The notes: a model not told the origin generated them from the letters alone. A stretch of 5,575 nt of DNA from Halobacteriaceae archaeon Tc-Br11_E2g27 (GCA_001564135.1 LKNH01000179.1:1-5575), one strand, 5' to 3'; shown: positions 1-5,575, counted from the first letter of the stretch. A program made the numbers and translations.

Positions 1-1
1 A

Positions 2-595
2 GAGGGTATCGAGACGCGACTGGAAACGCTTGCCGTCGGCGATTACGTCTGTTCTGACCGGGTGGTCGTCGAGCGAAAGACTGTCGATGACTTTCTGGAT
101 ACCCTGACTGGCGCGGACCGCTCGATGTTCGAACAGGTTGGCGACGCTGCCCGCCATTACAGCCGTCCCCTGGTGATTGTCGAGGGCGAGGGACTCTACA
201 GCACGCGAAACATCCACCCGAAGGCGATTCACGGCGCGCTCGCATCGCTTGCAGTCGATTTCGGCGTGAGCATCATGCAGACGGCGGATGAAACAGAGAC
301 GGCCGACCTGCTTGCGACGCTTGCCGAGCGTGAACAAGAAGACAGCAACAGGGAGGTCAGCGTCCACGGCGAGAAGCAGTCGAAAACGCTCGCTGAACAA
401 CAGGAGTACGTCGTGGCGTCGATTGCCGAAGTCGGCCCAGTGACAGCGCGGGCGCTGCTGGCGGAGCTGGGGAGCGTCGAGGCAGTGATGACGGCTGACC
501 GCGATGCGTTGCTTGAGGCGGACGGCGTTGGACCGGTTACAGCCGACCGTATCCGTGAGGTTGTTTCGAGTTCGTACGGCGGGGATGGAAACTAG
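2..595 (+). CDS. hef: Hef helicase/nuclease (XPF/ERCC4 family), C-terminal part; 5' end outside window
   Basis: Hef is an archaeal XPF/FANCM-like protein that cuts forked DNA at stalled replication forks. Only the last 197 residues are here. The reading frame is open from base 2, so the GTG at 62 is an internal codon, not the start. The signature nuclease motif GDX9ERKX3D is intact: Gly13-Asp14, Glu24-Arg25-Lys26 and Asp30 in window numbering, so the active site should work. The rest of the ERCC4 fold follows (for example LVIVEGEGLY), then a charged linker at about residues 108-135. Two helix-hairpin-helix units follow at about 141-166 (EVGPVTARALL) and 169-188 (ADGVGPVTADRI), which bind DNA and help dimerise. 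The N-terminal helicase that would separate Hef from a stand-alone XPF nuclease lies upstream and cannot be seen. Full Hef is the usual form in haloarchaea, so that name is preferred. Confidence 0.9.
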   Translation, partial: EGIETRLETLAVGDYVCSDRVVVERKTVDDFLDTLTGADRSMFEQVGDAARHYSRPLVIVEGEGLYSTRNIHPKAIHGALASLAVDFGVSIMQTADETETADLLATLAEREQEDSNREVSVHGEKQSKTLAEQQEYVVASIAEVGPVTARALLAELGSVEAVMTADRDALLEADGVGPVTADRIREVVSSSYGGDGN

Positions 596-603
596 TTGGG
601 AAC

Positions 604-616
604 CAGACCGTATAGG
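604..616 (+). promoter_or_regulatory. Possible TATA element for the aldehyde dehydrogenase gene
   Basis: TATA at 611-614 lies 26-29 bases before the ATG at 640, the spacing expected for a leaderless haloarchaeal transcript starting at or next to the ATG. A GGAGGA stretch at 615-620 resembles a Shine-Dalgarno motif but ends 19 bases before the ATG, which is too far for normal use. The 44-base gap after hef leaves room for a separate promoter. The match is short and could be chance. Confidence 0.3.
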
Positions 617-639
617 AGGATTGAGGCCCAACACGTGAT

Positions 640-2268
640 ATGGCAGTCTCGCGTACACAGGGGGCAATTTTTGGAACAGACTGGACAAGAGCGGAGTTAA
701 ACCAACTCGCTGGGCTGGTTGGGGGAACGGAGGACGGAGTCACTGACCGCAACAAGCTTGCGGTCACCTATCCAGTGACCGGCGACGAGGTTGGCGATAT
801 CCCGCTCCTTACACAGGCTGATGTCGAACAGGCCGTCGAACGGAGTCGGGCGGCTGTTTCGGAGTGGCAAGACATTTCTCCGGATGAACGAGCCGAGATT
901 TTCGACCGGTTTGCCGCACTCGTTGAGCAACACCGCGATGAACTACTGGATTTGATACAGCTAGAAACTGGAAAGGCCAGACAACACGCAGTCGAGGAGT
1001 TCATTGATGTCCCAATGACGGCGAGTTACTACGCAGAGAAAGGGCCGGAATTGCTCGCAGACGAAAAGCGAGCGGGCGCGGTTCCAGTCATTAGTCGCGC
1101 TGAAGTTACCTACGACCCTGTGGGGGTTGTCGGAATCATCTCGCCGTGGAACTACCCGTTTAACCTCTCGATGACCGACCTGTTACCAGCGCTGATGGCC
1201 GGCAACGGCGTCGTACTCAAACCCGACGAGAAGACGCCCTTTGTTGCCCTGCGACTCGTGGAATTGCTCATCGAGGCCGGCGTTCCCGAGGATGTCTGCA
1301 TCGTGGTTACAGGTGACGGGCCGGTTGTCGGAAGCGCACTCGTCGATGCGGTTGATTATATCACGTTCACGGGGAGTTCGGAAACAGGCCGTATTGTCGC
1401 GGAACAGGCAGGGCGAAATCTCATCGACTGCTCGATGGAACTCGGCGGGAAGAACCCAATGGTTGTCCTTGATGATGCGGATATTGACCTGGCTGCTCGC
1501 GGCGCTGTCCACGGCTGTTTCACAAACGCGGGACAGCTTTGTTTGTCGATGGAGCGAATCTATGCTCGTGAGGACATCTTCGAGGAGTTTCTGGAATCCT
1601 TCGTTGCCGAGACCGAACAGCTGACACTCGGTGGTGATTTTGATTATACCGCTGATATTGGCTCGCTTATCGACGAGGGACAGCTCGAACGCGTCGCAAA
1701 TCACGTTGAAGATGCACGCGAGCGAGGAGCGACAGTCCACACTGGTGGCAGGAAACGCCCGGATATCGGCCCGCTGTTTTACGAGCCGACGATTTTGACC
1801 GATGTTCCGGATGACTCCTTACCAGCCTGCGAGGAGACGTTCGGCCCTGTCGTCCGGGTTGAACCAGTTTCCTCTACCGGGGATGCCATCGAAGCCGCAA
1901 ACGACACCGACTACGGACTGAACGCCAGCGTCTGGACGGCTGACCGGTCCCGTGGTCACGAGATTGCTCGCCAGATAGAGTCCGGAACGGTCTGTGTTAA
2001 TGACGCCTACGCCATCGGGTGGGCTGCCGTCGATGCCCCGATGGGCGGTGTCGGTGACTCGGGTATCGGTCGCCGTCACGGACCGGAAGGGTTGAAACGG
2101 TACGTCGAGCCAAAGACCATCGCCAGTTCGGCGCTCGGGCCGATGAACGCCCCACCTGCTGTCCCTGATTCGCTCTTTGCGCGTGGGATGATTCGCTCGA
2201 CGCAACTCCTTCGGAAACTTAAAAAAAGCGCTCGCAACCTTTCAGTTACCCTCGTAAGAAATAATTGA
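640..2268 (+). CDS. NAD(P)-dependent aldehyde dehydrogenase, probable succinate-semialdehyde dehydrogenase
   Basis: This 542-residue protein of the aldehyde dehydrogenase superfamily oxidises an aldehyde to its acid with NAD(P)+. The catalytic set is complete: PWN with oxyanion Asn171, cofactor-binding Lys194 in VVLKP, the Rossmann turn TGSSETGR from 244, general base Glu267 in MELGGKNP, nucleophile Cys301 in GQLCLS, and Glu399 in EETFGP. The ATG at 640 is the only plausible start, because the next in-frame Met (126) is inside the fold. The sequence most resembles haloarchaeal proteins annotated as succinic semialdehyde dehydrogenase, which would feed succinate into the TCA cycle. Substrate cannot be read from these motifs, and no GABA or polyamine genes lie nearby to support it. 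After the core there is a tail of about 40 residues whose end is basic (LLRKLKKSARN). It is probably cytoplasmic: no signal peptide or membrane segment is apparent. The family is secure; the substrate is tentative. Confidence 0.9.
   Translation: MAVSRTQGAIFGTDWTRAELNQLAGLVGGTEDGVTDRNKLAVTYPVTGDEVGDIPLLTQADVEQAVERSRAAVSEWQDISPDERAEIFDRFAALVEQHRDELLDLIQLETGKARQHAVEEFIDVPMTASYYAEKGPELLADEKRAGAVPVISRAEVTYDPVGVVGIISPWNYPFNLSMTDLLPALMAGNGVVLKPDEKTPFVALRLVELLIEAGVPEDVCIVVTGDGPVVGSALVDAVDYITFTGSSETGRIVAEQAGRNLIDCSMELGGKNPMVVLDDADIDLAARGAVHGCFTNAGQLCLSMERIYAREDIFEEFLESFVAETEQLTLGGDFDYTADIGSLIDEGQLERVANHVEDARERGATVHTGGRKRPDIGPLFYEPTILTDVPDDSLPACEETFGPVVRVEPVSSTGDAIEAANDTDYGLNASVWTADRSRGHEIARQIESGTVCVNDAYAIGWAAVDAPMGGVGDSGIGRRHGPEGLKRYVEPKTIASSALGPMNAPPAVPDSLFARGMIRSTQLLRKLKKSARNLSVTLVRNN
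2221..2227 (-). terminator. Possible T-run terminator for the zinc-ribbon gene
   Basis: Seven A on the + strand give seven T on the - strand, about 110 bases past the stop of the gene at 2337-3008. Archaeal transcripts often end at T-runs. The run lies within the dehydrogenase coding sequence, where it encodes the Lys-Lys of its tail. Shorter T4 runs on the same strand at 2288-2291 and 2268-2271 are nearer the stop and could act instead or as well. Confidence 0.3.
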
Positions 2269-2340
2269 AAAGTCCCTCAAAGGAATTAAAACTTGCAATT
2301 ACCTTCGAAGCATGATATTTGTTACCTTCGAAGGAATTAT
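2246..2340. repeat. Cluster of four degenerate repeats with a TTCGAA palindromic core
   Basis: Two copies share TTACCTTCGAAG exactly (2299-2310 and 2322-2333). A third at 2271-2288 matches the 2322 copy over CCTC-AAAGGAATTA with a few changes. A weaker fourth at 2246-2260 (TTACCCTCGTAAGAA) matches 12 of 15 positions and lies inside the end of the dehydrogenase gene. Start-to-start spacings are 25, 28 and 23 bases. The 2322 copy holds a perfect 10-base palindrome, CCTTCGAAGG, at 2325-2334. The block is AT-rich and fills the gap between two convergent genes. It could be a bidirectional termination zone, a set of protein-binding sites, or the remnant of a local duplication. Confidence 0.55.
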
Positions 2341-3008
2341 ACATCAAGCGTCGAGAGCGTTTCTGCGGCTTCGTGTGCGGCTTCGAGATGTTCTTTCGCA
2401 CGGCGCGGGTCATCAGCAGCCGCGGCCTCCTTGCTAAAGCGGACGAGTGCCCGGACGAGAGCATCACGGGCTGTCGAGAGGTCAGCATCCGCGGCTGTGT
2501 TTCCTGATTGTTGTGGTTGCGCTGGTCGTTGCTGTGGCGGCGTCTCCTGTCGTCGCTGTGGTCTGGTTTCCTGTGGGACTTCGATTGAGGAATCCGCCGC
2601 TTCCTGTGGTAAATTCTGTGACTCCTGTGGTCTAGGTTGGTCGGTACTGGCCTGTGCTGTTTGTGGCTGCCCATCGGCTTCCTCTCTTGTTTGGTTTGTT
2701 CCAGCCTCGGCTTGTTCATCCTGGCCGCCGAAGACGACCCGTGCATCATTATCTGGCTCTGTCACTTCAACGGCACTCCCGCCGTCATCGCTTTGCTCGC
2801 GACTGACTGCCTTCTCGCAGTTTGCACAGAACTCCTGTCCATCGTAGCGAAAGATTGGGTTGCTACAGTCGCTACAGTGGGCGTTTGTCATCGTTGCCCC
2901 CTGGAGCAGTAACTCGCTCATTTTCTCCGAGGCCTCCCGTTTCTGTTTGTCGCGTTCGTACTGCTCGCGCAGTCGCTCGCGCTCTTTTTCGGGGTCGAAT
3001 TCGCTCAT
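2337..3008 (-). CDS. Sjogren's syndrome/scleroderma autoantigen 1 (p27) family zinc-ribbon protein
   Basis: This 223-residue protein matches the autoantigen-p27 family, whose role in archaea is unknown. Three parts are visible. Residues 1-40 are a highly charged helix (FDPEKERERLREQYERDKQK), likely a coiled coil. Residues 45-64 form a zinc ribbon with two CxxC knuckles, Cys45/Cys48 and Cys61/Cys64, around the typical NPIFRYDGQEFC core. Residues 66-170 are a hydrophilic, probably disordered linker rich in Gln, Pro and Glu. Residues 175-223 return to Ala-rich helix (ARDALVRALVRF and EHLEAAHEAAE). The ATG at 3008 sits directly before the charged helix, and no Shine-Dalgarno motif precedes it. 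It lies 71 bases after the PIN-partner gene on the same strand and converges with the dehydrogenase gene. It could be co-transcribed with the PIN gene or have its own weak promoter near 3031-3038. A role in RNA or DNA binding is possible but not shown. Confidence 0.85.
   Translation of the reverse strand: MSEFDPEKERERLREQYERDKQKREASEKMSELLLQGATMTNAHCSDCSNPIFRYDGQEFCANCEKAVSREQSDDGGSAVEVTEPDNDARVVFGGQDEQAEAGTNQTREEADGQPQTAQASTDQPRPQESQNLPQEAADSSIEVPQETRPQRRQETPPQQRPAQPQQSGNTAADADLSTARDALVRALVRFSKEAAAADDPRRAKEHLEAAHEAAETLSTLDV
2499..2711 (-). repeat. Low-complexity Gln/Pro/Glu-rich coding stretch
   Basis: This encodes residues 100-170 of the zinc-ribbon protein. It has repeated PQE and PQQ tripeptides (for example RPQES, LPQEA, VPQET, TPPQQ) and matching repeats of TCCTGTGG on the + strand. 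It joins the zinc ribbon to the C-terminal helices and probably varies quickly in length between species. Confidence 0.6.
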
Positions 3009-3079
3009 ATGTGTGTCAAATAGGTGCAGGTGAAAAGGCGTTGCGGGCCGAGTTCAGCCGCAGGTTTCGAACGCCACCC

Positions 3080-3769
3080 TCACTCGTCGGGGCCACGTTC
3101 CGGATAGCGACCATGTTTGACAGCCAGATATTCGCGCAACAACGGCGGGAAATCCCGCCCTTCGAGATACCGCAGGCCGAAATCCTCCGCCCACTTGATG
3201 ATTCCGCGGTCTTCCGTCACCACACCTGCATCAAGTTCACGGGCAAGAATCAGGAGATCAAAATCCTCTCGGGAATCGAGTACACCTTGTCGGAGCGCGT
3301 CGCGGTACTCGTCGCGGAGGTCCGAAATAACCCGGTCAACTGCCGAGAGATAATCGTCGGCTTGCTCCTCCGATGGTTTGTCTTCCCGACGCTTTTCGGC
3401 CTTTCTGACTGCTTTTTCTGAGACACGTAGGCCACGATTAACGCGGTCGGACATCTCATCGATGAATTCATAGACCATCCCCGCGGGAATCATTACCTCG
3501 TAATGGGCCGGACTCTTGGTGATAACCCACGTATTCAACTTCTTATACACCTCATCAGAGACCTCTCGTTCTTCGAGCATCGTAATCAACTCTCTCTCGA
3601 TAGACGGCGGCATATAACAGGAGATACCGTACTCAAGCCGCGCCTCGGCGATATCATCAAGTAACGCAAGTGCTGCCGCTTCGACATCCTCATCATCCTC
3701 ACGTATTTTCTCAGTGATAAACAACGACGTATCCAGGACAAATCGTTGCTTGAGCGCTGACGACTCCAT
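3080..3769 (-). CDS. RNA ligase partner protein, PIN-like nuclease fold (UPF0278 / MJ0950 family)
   Basis: This 229-residue protein belongs to the archaeal family named for its pairing with Pab1020-type RNA ligases; here the ligase gene is its divergent neighbour. Its biochemical role is not established. The fold is PIN-like: RFVLDTSLF with Asp13 forms the first strand and acid, acidic residues Glu58 and Glu60 follow in PPSIERE, and later come DFDLLILARELDAGVVTEDRGI (Asp169, Asp171, Asp187) and IKWAEDFGLRYLEG. These would form a metal-binding acidic cluster as in PIN ribonucleases, so nuclease activity is plausible but inferred. A charged helical insert (KAVRKAEKRREDKPSEEQ) lies at about 119-136. 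The frame is open up to 3889, which would overlap the ligase gene. The start at 3769 is chosen because the family begins just before RFVLDTS. The ATG at 3811 (243 residues) is a real alternative and is better placed for the shared promoter. Confidence 0.85.
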   Translation of the reverse strand: MESSALKQRFVLDTSLFITEKIREDDEDVEAAALALLDDIAEARLEYGISCYMPPSIERELITMLEEREVSDEVYKKLNTWVITKSPAHYEVMIPAGMVYEFIDEMSDRVNRGLRVSEKAVRKAEKRREDKPSEEQADDYLSAVDRVISDLRDEYRDALRQGVLDSREDFDLLILARELDAGVVTEDRGIIKWAEDFGLRYLEGRDFPPLLREYLAVKHGRYPERGPDE

Positions 3770-3833
3770 AAGTGGCTCTTGGATGGCCCGGAGTAAAGAG
3801 ATAGGGGACATTTCGGCGTGGCGAAACGACACC

Positions 3834-3844
3834 GTATGTTTTTG
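3834..3844. promoter_or_regulatory. Possible shared bidirectional promoter of the RNA ligase and its PIN partner
   Basis: The AT-rich GTATGTTTTT lies almost midway between the ligase ATG (3870) and the alternative partner ATG (3811), 59 bases apart. It sits about 26-36 bases before the ligase start and 23-33 before the partner start, close to the spacing of TATA boxes for leaderless transcripts in both directions. Neither gene has a Shine-Dalgarno motif. The element is not a consensus TATA box. If the partner starts at 3769, a CTCTTTAC stretch on the - strand near 3793-3800 could serve it instead. Confidence 0.35.
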
Positions 3845-3869
3845 CTGATAGCACGCAACAACTCCGGGT

Positions 3870-5003
3870 ATGAGCCACGACCTTGCCACGCAATTTGAGG
3901 GGGACCTCGGCGCGGTACTCGGTTCTGACGCGGACCACGAGACGATTGCCGAAACCTTCCAGCGCCGGACGTTTCGCGGCCGGGAGTATTTTCACTTCCC
4001 CGATGCTCGTCACGGTATCGACCGCGGCGTGGCTCTCGTCGGCGAGACGGTCGTCCCCGGCTTTCCGAGCATCCCTCGGACGCTGGTGGTCGACCCTGGC
4101 ATTGCGGGCGTCTTTGAAGAGACCATCTACATTGAGGAAAAACTCAACGGTTACAACGTCCGTATCGCCCGAGCGGACGGCGAACTCTTTGCGTTCACCC
4201 GGAGCGGCTACATCTGTCCGTTTACGACAAGTATCGTGCGTGCCGACCCGTTCGAGACATTTCTCACAGAGTTTCCTGACCTCACCATCTGCGGTGAACT
4301 CATCGGAATGAACAATCCCTACACGCCACACGAGTATGAGGAAGTCAATGGCGTCGGGATTCGAGTGTTTGACCTTCGAAAGAACGGAGATGGAACGCCG
4401 CTTTCCCCCGAAACGCGGTATGAGCGCTGTGCCGACTACGACCTTCCGGAAGTGCCACGCTTTGGGACCGTCGAACCAGCAGAGGCGGCCGAACGCGTCA
4501 CCGAACTCATCGATGACCTCAACGAGCGCGGGCGAGAAGGCGTCATGCTGAAATCGGCCGACGGCGAGACACAACTCAAATACACGACCTCGGCAACCCA
4601 TCAGGCTGACCTCGCACATGCGTTCTCCCAGCCGTTTGATTACGGTCGGGAGTTTCTCTTTTCGCGGGTCATCAGGGAAGCTTTCCAGGCCGCAGAGCGA
4701 GGTGAATCCGCGGCGGAACGGCGCGAGCGCTCACAGGCACTCGGTGAGGCGATTCTCCTGCCCGCAATTGAGGCGGTTGAGTCGGTCGAAGCCGGTGAAC
4801 GTATCGGCGACAACCACGAGATTCGTGGTGACCCGACCGCAATTGAGTCGCTCATCACGCAGTTTCTCTCACAGGGGCTCCAACTTGACATTCGCGAGGA
4901 TTACTACGACGAGGGTGAACGCGTTGTCAAGTTCTGCAAGGTCGCTCGTTCGAGTCAAGATAAAATCGAGCATTATCTCGATGGCGGTTTAATTGACCAG
5001 TAA
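3870..5003 (+). CDS. ATP-dependent RNA ligase, Pab1020/MthRnl (Rnl3) family
   Basis: It joins RNA 5'-phosphate and 3'-OH ends by way of enzyme-AMP and RNA-adenylate intermediates. Family members studied in Pyrococcus and Methanothermobacter are homodimers that can circularise single-stranded RNA. At 377 residues it matches the family's usual size (about 380). All nucleotidyltransferase motifs are visible: motif I KLNG with the adenylated Lys91, motif Ia FTRSGYICPFTT (Arg111), motif III GELIGMNNPY (Glu143), motif IIIa GIRVFDL (Phe167), motif IV EGVMLK (Glu223, Lys228) and motif V LKY (Lys237). An N-terminal module (1-80) and a helical C-terminal dimerisation module (about 245-377) flank the core. 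The ATG at 3870 is the only nearby start and lacks a Shine-Dalgarno motif, suggesting a leaderless message. tRNA splicing in archaea uses RtcB, so this enzyme probably serves another RNA. It is divergent from its PIN partner and convergent with a putative toxin-antitoxin pair. Confidence 0.95.
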   Translation: MSHDLATQFEGDLGAVLGSDADHETIAETFQRRTFRGREYFHFPDARHGIDRGVALVGETVVPGFPSIPRTLVVDPGIAGVFEETIYIEEKLNGYNVRIARADGELFAFTRSGYICPFTTSIVRADPFETFLTEFPDLTICGELIGMNNPYTPHEYEEVNGVGIRVFDLRKNGDGTPLSPETRYERCADYDLPEVPRFGTVEPAEAAERVTELIDDLNERGREGVMLKSADGETQLKYTTSATHQADLAHAFSQPFDYGREFLFSRVIREAFQAAERGESAAERRERSQALGEAILLPAIEAVESVEAGERIGDNHEIRGDPTAIESLITQFLSQGLQLDIREDYYDEGERVVKFCKVARSSQDKIEHYLDGGLIDQ

Positions 5004-5016
5004 TACTGGCTGTTTT
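4997..5016 (+). terminator. Hairpin plus T-run at the end of the RNA ligase gene
   Basis: CCAGT (4997-5001) and ACTGG (5005-5009) form a perfect inverted repeat around AAT and span the ligase stop codon. CTG and a T4 run (5013-5016) follow at once. This resembles a small intrinsic terminator in the 12-base gap between two convergent genes. The stem is short, and archaea often need only a T-run, so the hairpin may be incidental. Confidence 0.4.
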
Positions 5017-5474
5017 CAGGCTGGTGCATGCTCTCTGTCGGACCTTTCGCCAACGAGTTCAATATCTAGGTGGATACGTTCGTAGGGAAGATATGGGCGC
5101 TTTGATTTACCGTCGGCAATAACGAACAGCAGGCCATAGTCGGCGAGTAACGAGATGTCATCGTGGACGGTCCGGTAGTCACGGCCGAGGTCCTCTGCAA
5201 GCGCGGCAATGCTTTCAGCTGCTCCTTCCGTTTCCATGAGTACCTGTAGGAGTTCAATCCGACGGTCCGTGAGTATCTTTCGCAGTTCACTCACTGTGCG
5301 GAACGAAACTACAGCGGGTGGTTCCTCACCTTCACTGACTGCTTCGACAGCGTCTAGGGTGTCCTCGTACATCTCGTCGAAGGACTCGACGGTAACGCGA
5401 AGCAAGCGAGGGTGAGGGCGGTCGCGGGGGTCACTGTACTTGTCGGGCCAACCATCGCCAGTGCGTTCAGTCAT
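5016..5474 (-). CDS. HVO_A0114-type winged-helix DNA-binding protein, probable antitoxin/autoregulator
   Basis: This 152-residue protein resembles the haloarchaeal HVO_A0114 family of putative DNA-binding proteins, which often follow TumE-type toxin genes. The N-terminal part (1-60) contains LLRVTVESFDEMYEDTLDAVEAV and is probably where it contacts its partner. A winged helix-turn-helix follows: RRIELLQVLME (71-81), helix SIAALAEDLG (88-97), recognition helix RTVHDDISLLADYGL (101-115), then a wing up to KRPYLPYERIHLDIEL. The start at 5474 is chosen because AAGGAG lies seven bases before it and the upstream gene ends eight bases inside it (the ATGACTGA overlap). The frame is open further upstream to 5567, but that stretch is the neighbour's coding sequence in another frame. 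Neutralising the upstream product and repressing the operon is inferred from family and context. It ends 12 bases from the RNA ligase stop on the other strand. Confidence 0.85.
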   Translation of the reverse strand: MTERTGDGWPDKYSDPRDRPHPRLLRVTVESFDEMYEDTLDAVEAVSEGEEPPAVVSFRTVSELRKILTDRRIELLQVLMETEGAAESIAALAEDLGRDYRTVHDDISLLADYGLLFVIADGKSKRPYLPYERIHLDIELVGERSDREHAPA

Positions 5475-5575
5475 GATTTGTCTCCTTTGTGTAGGTGAAG
5501 TCGGCAACTTCCTGCAGGAAGCGGGTGATGTGTGTCGTGATATGTTGAAATTCAATCTCGGTATCATCGCCGAAG
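5467..5575 (-). CDS. TumE-like putative toxin, C-terminal 35 residues (5' end outside window)
   Basis: This frame is open from the window edge to TGA at 5469-5467, too short to be seen as an ordinary ORF. It reads FGDDTEIEFQHITTH, then ITRFLQEVADFTYTKETNHD and stop. The pattern E-I-E-F-x-H-I-T-x-H-I-T-R-F-L is what I recall from the C-terminus of TumE-family (DUF6516) proteins paired with HVO_A0114-type regulators. It overlaps the antitoxin ATG by eight bases and carries that gene's ribosome binding site, which fits a toxin-first operon with coupled translation. Function is inferred; most of the protein, including any active site, lies beyond the window. Confidence 0.65.
   Translation of the reverse strand, partial: FGDDTEIEFQHITTHITRFLQEVADFTYTKETNHD
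5482..5487 (-). promoter_or_regulatory. Ribosome binding site of the winged-helix gene
   Basis: AAGGAG on the - strand, seven bases before the ATG at 5474, is the only well-placed Shine-Dalgarno motif in the window. It lies inside the upstream gene, which fits an internal operon gene. The other genes here look leaderless. It decides the start at 5474 over the longer open frame. Confidence 0.7.

Noticed and set aside
62..595. Separate short gene starting at GTG 62
   Set aside because: The frame continues upstream to the window edge and the first part of the nuclease motif (Gly-Asp) lies before the GTG.
1183..1740. - strand open frame (185 codons) inside the aldehyde dehydrogenase gene
   Set aside because: It lies antisense to the intact catalytic core and its protein has no recognisable domain.
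2246..2340. CRISPR array
   Set aside because: Units are too short and degenerate, spacers are only about 10 bases, and no cas gene is present.
2246..2749. - strand open frame whose end repeats NSFEG twice
   Set aside because: The repeated peptide is just the intergenic DNA repeat read in frame; upstream it is an alternate frame of the zinc-ribbon gene.
2293..2847. + strand open frame (184 codons) rich in Ser, Cys and Ala opposite the zinc-ribbon gene
   Set aside because: Its composition is the antisense image of the Gln/Ala-rich coding sequence, whereas the - strand encodes a proper zinc ribbon.
2822..3421. + strand open frame (199 codons) crossing two - strand genes
   Set aside because: It runs through the start of one recognised gene and half of another, and its Arg-rich translation looks like a shadow.
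3711..4619. Long - strand open frame (302 codons) opposite the RNA ligase gene
   Set aside because: It is a shadow of the ligase frame. It overlaps a gene with all its catalytic motifs, and its translation is Cys/Trp/Arg-rich, unlike the acidic proteins around it.
5475..5567. N-terminal extension of the winged-helix protein to 5567
   Set aside because: A good ribosome binding site and gene overlap fix the start at 5474, and the extension is the TumE-like coding sequence in another frame.

Overview
The window comes from a haloarchaeon (class Halobacteria). All proteins are rich in Asp and Glu with few Lys, the DNA is moderately GC-rich, most genes lack a Shine-Dalgarno motif directly before the start (typical of leaderless transcripts), and the families are archaeal: a Hef nuclease, a Pab1020/MthRnl-type RNA ligase with its PIN-like partner, an autoantigen-p27 zinc-ribbon protein and an HVO_A0114-type regulator. 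I do not assign a genus.

Layout: (i) 2-595, + strand, the 3' end of hef, holding an intact XPF/ERCC4 nuclease motif and a tandem helix-hairpin-helix tail. (ii) 640-2268, + strand, an aldehyde dehydrogenase with a full catalytic set, most like haloarchaeal succinate-semialdehyde dehydrogenases. (iii) 2246-2340, an AT-rich junction where the dehydrogenase meets a convergent gene; it carries a small family of degenerate repeats around a TTCGAA core. (iv) 2337-3008, - strand, a zinc-ribbon protein of the Sjogren/scleroderma autoantigen 1 family with a Gln/Pro-rich linker. (v) 3080-3769, - strand, the PIN-fold 'RNA ligase partner', divergent from (vi) 3870-5003, + strand, the RNA ligase; the pair probably shares the promoter region between them. 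(vii) 5016-5474 and 5467-5575, - strand, a winged-helix regulator translationally coupled to the 3' end of a TumE-like gene that runs off the window, which looks like a toxin-antitoxin pair. It converges on the ligase gene with a 12-base gap.

Nothing is clearly an unknown system. The most interesting stretch is 3080-5575, where a ligase that seals RNA ends, a nuclease-fold partner and a toxin-antitoxin module lie side by side. An RNA break-and-repair link between them is inference only. The repeat cluster at 2246-2340 is the main structure not explained by genes. No tRNA, rRNA, CRISPR array, insertion sequence or attachment site was seen, and no gene-free stretch exceeds about 100 bases.
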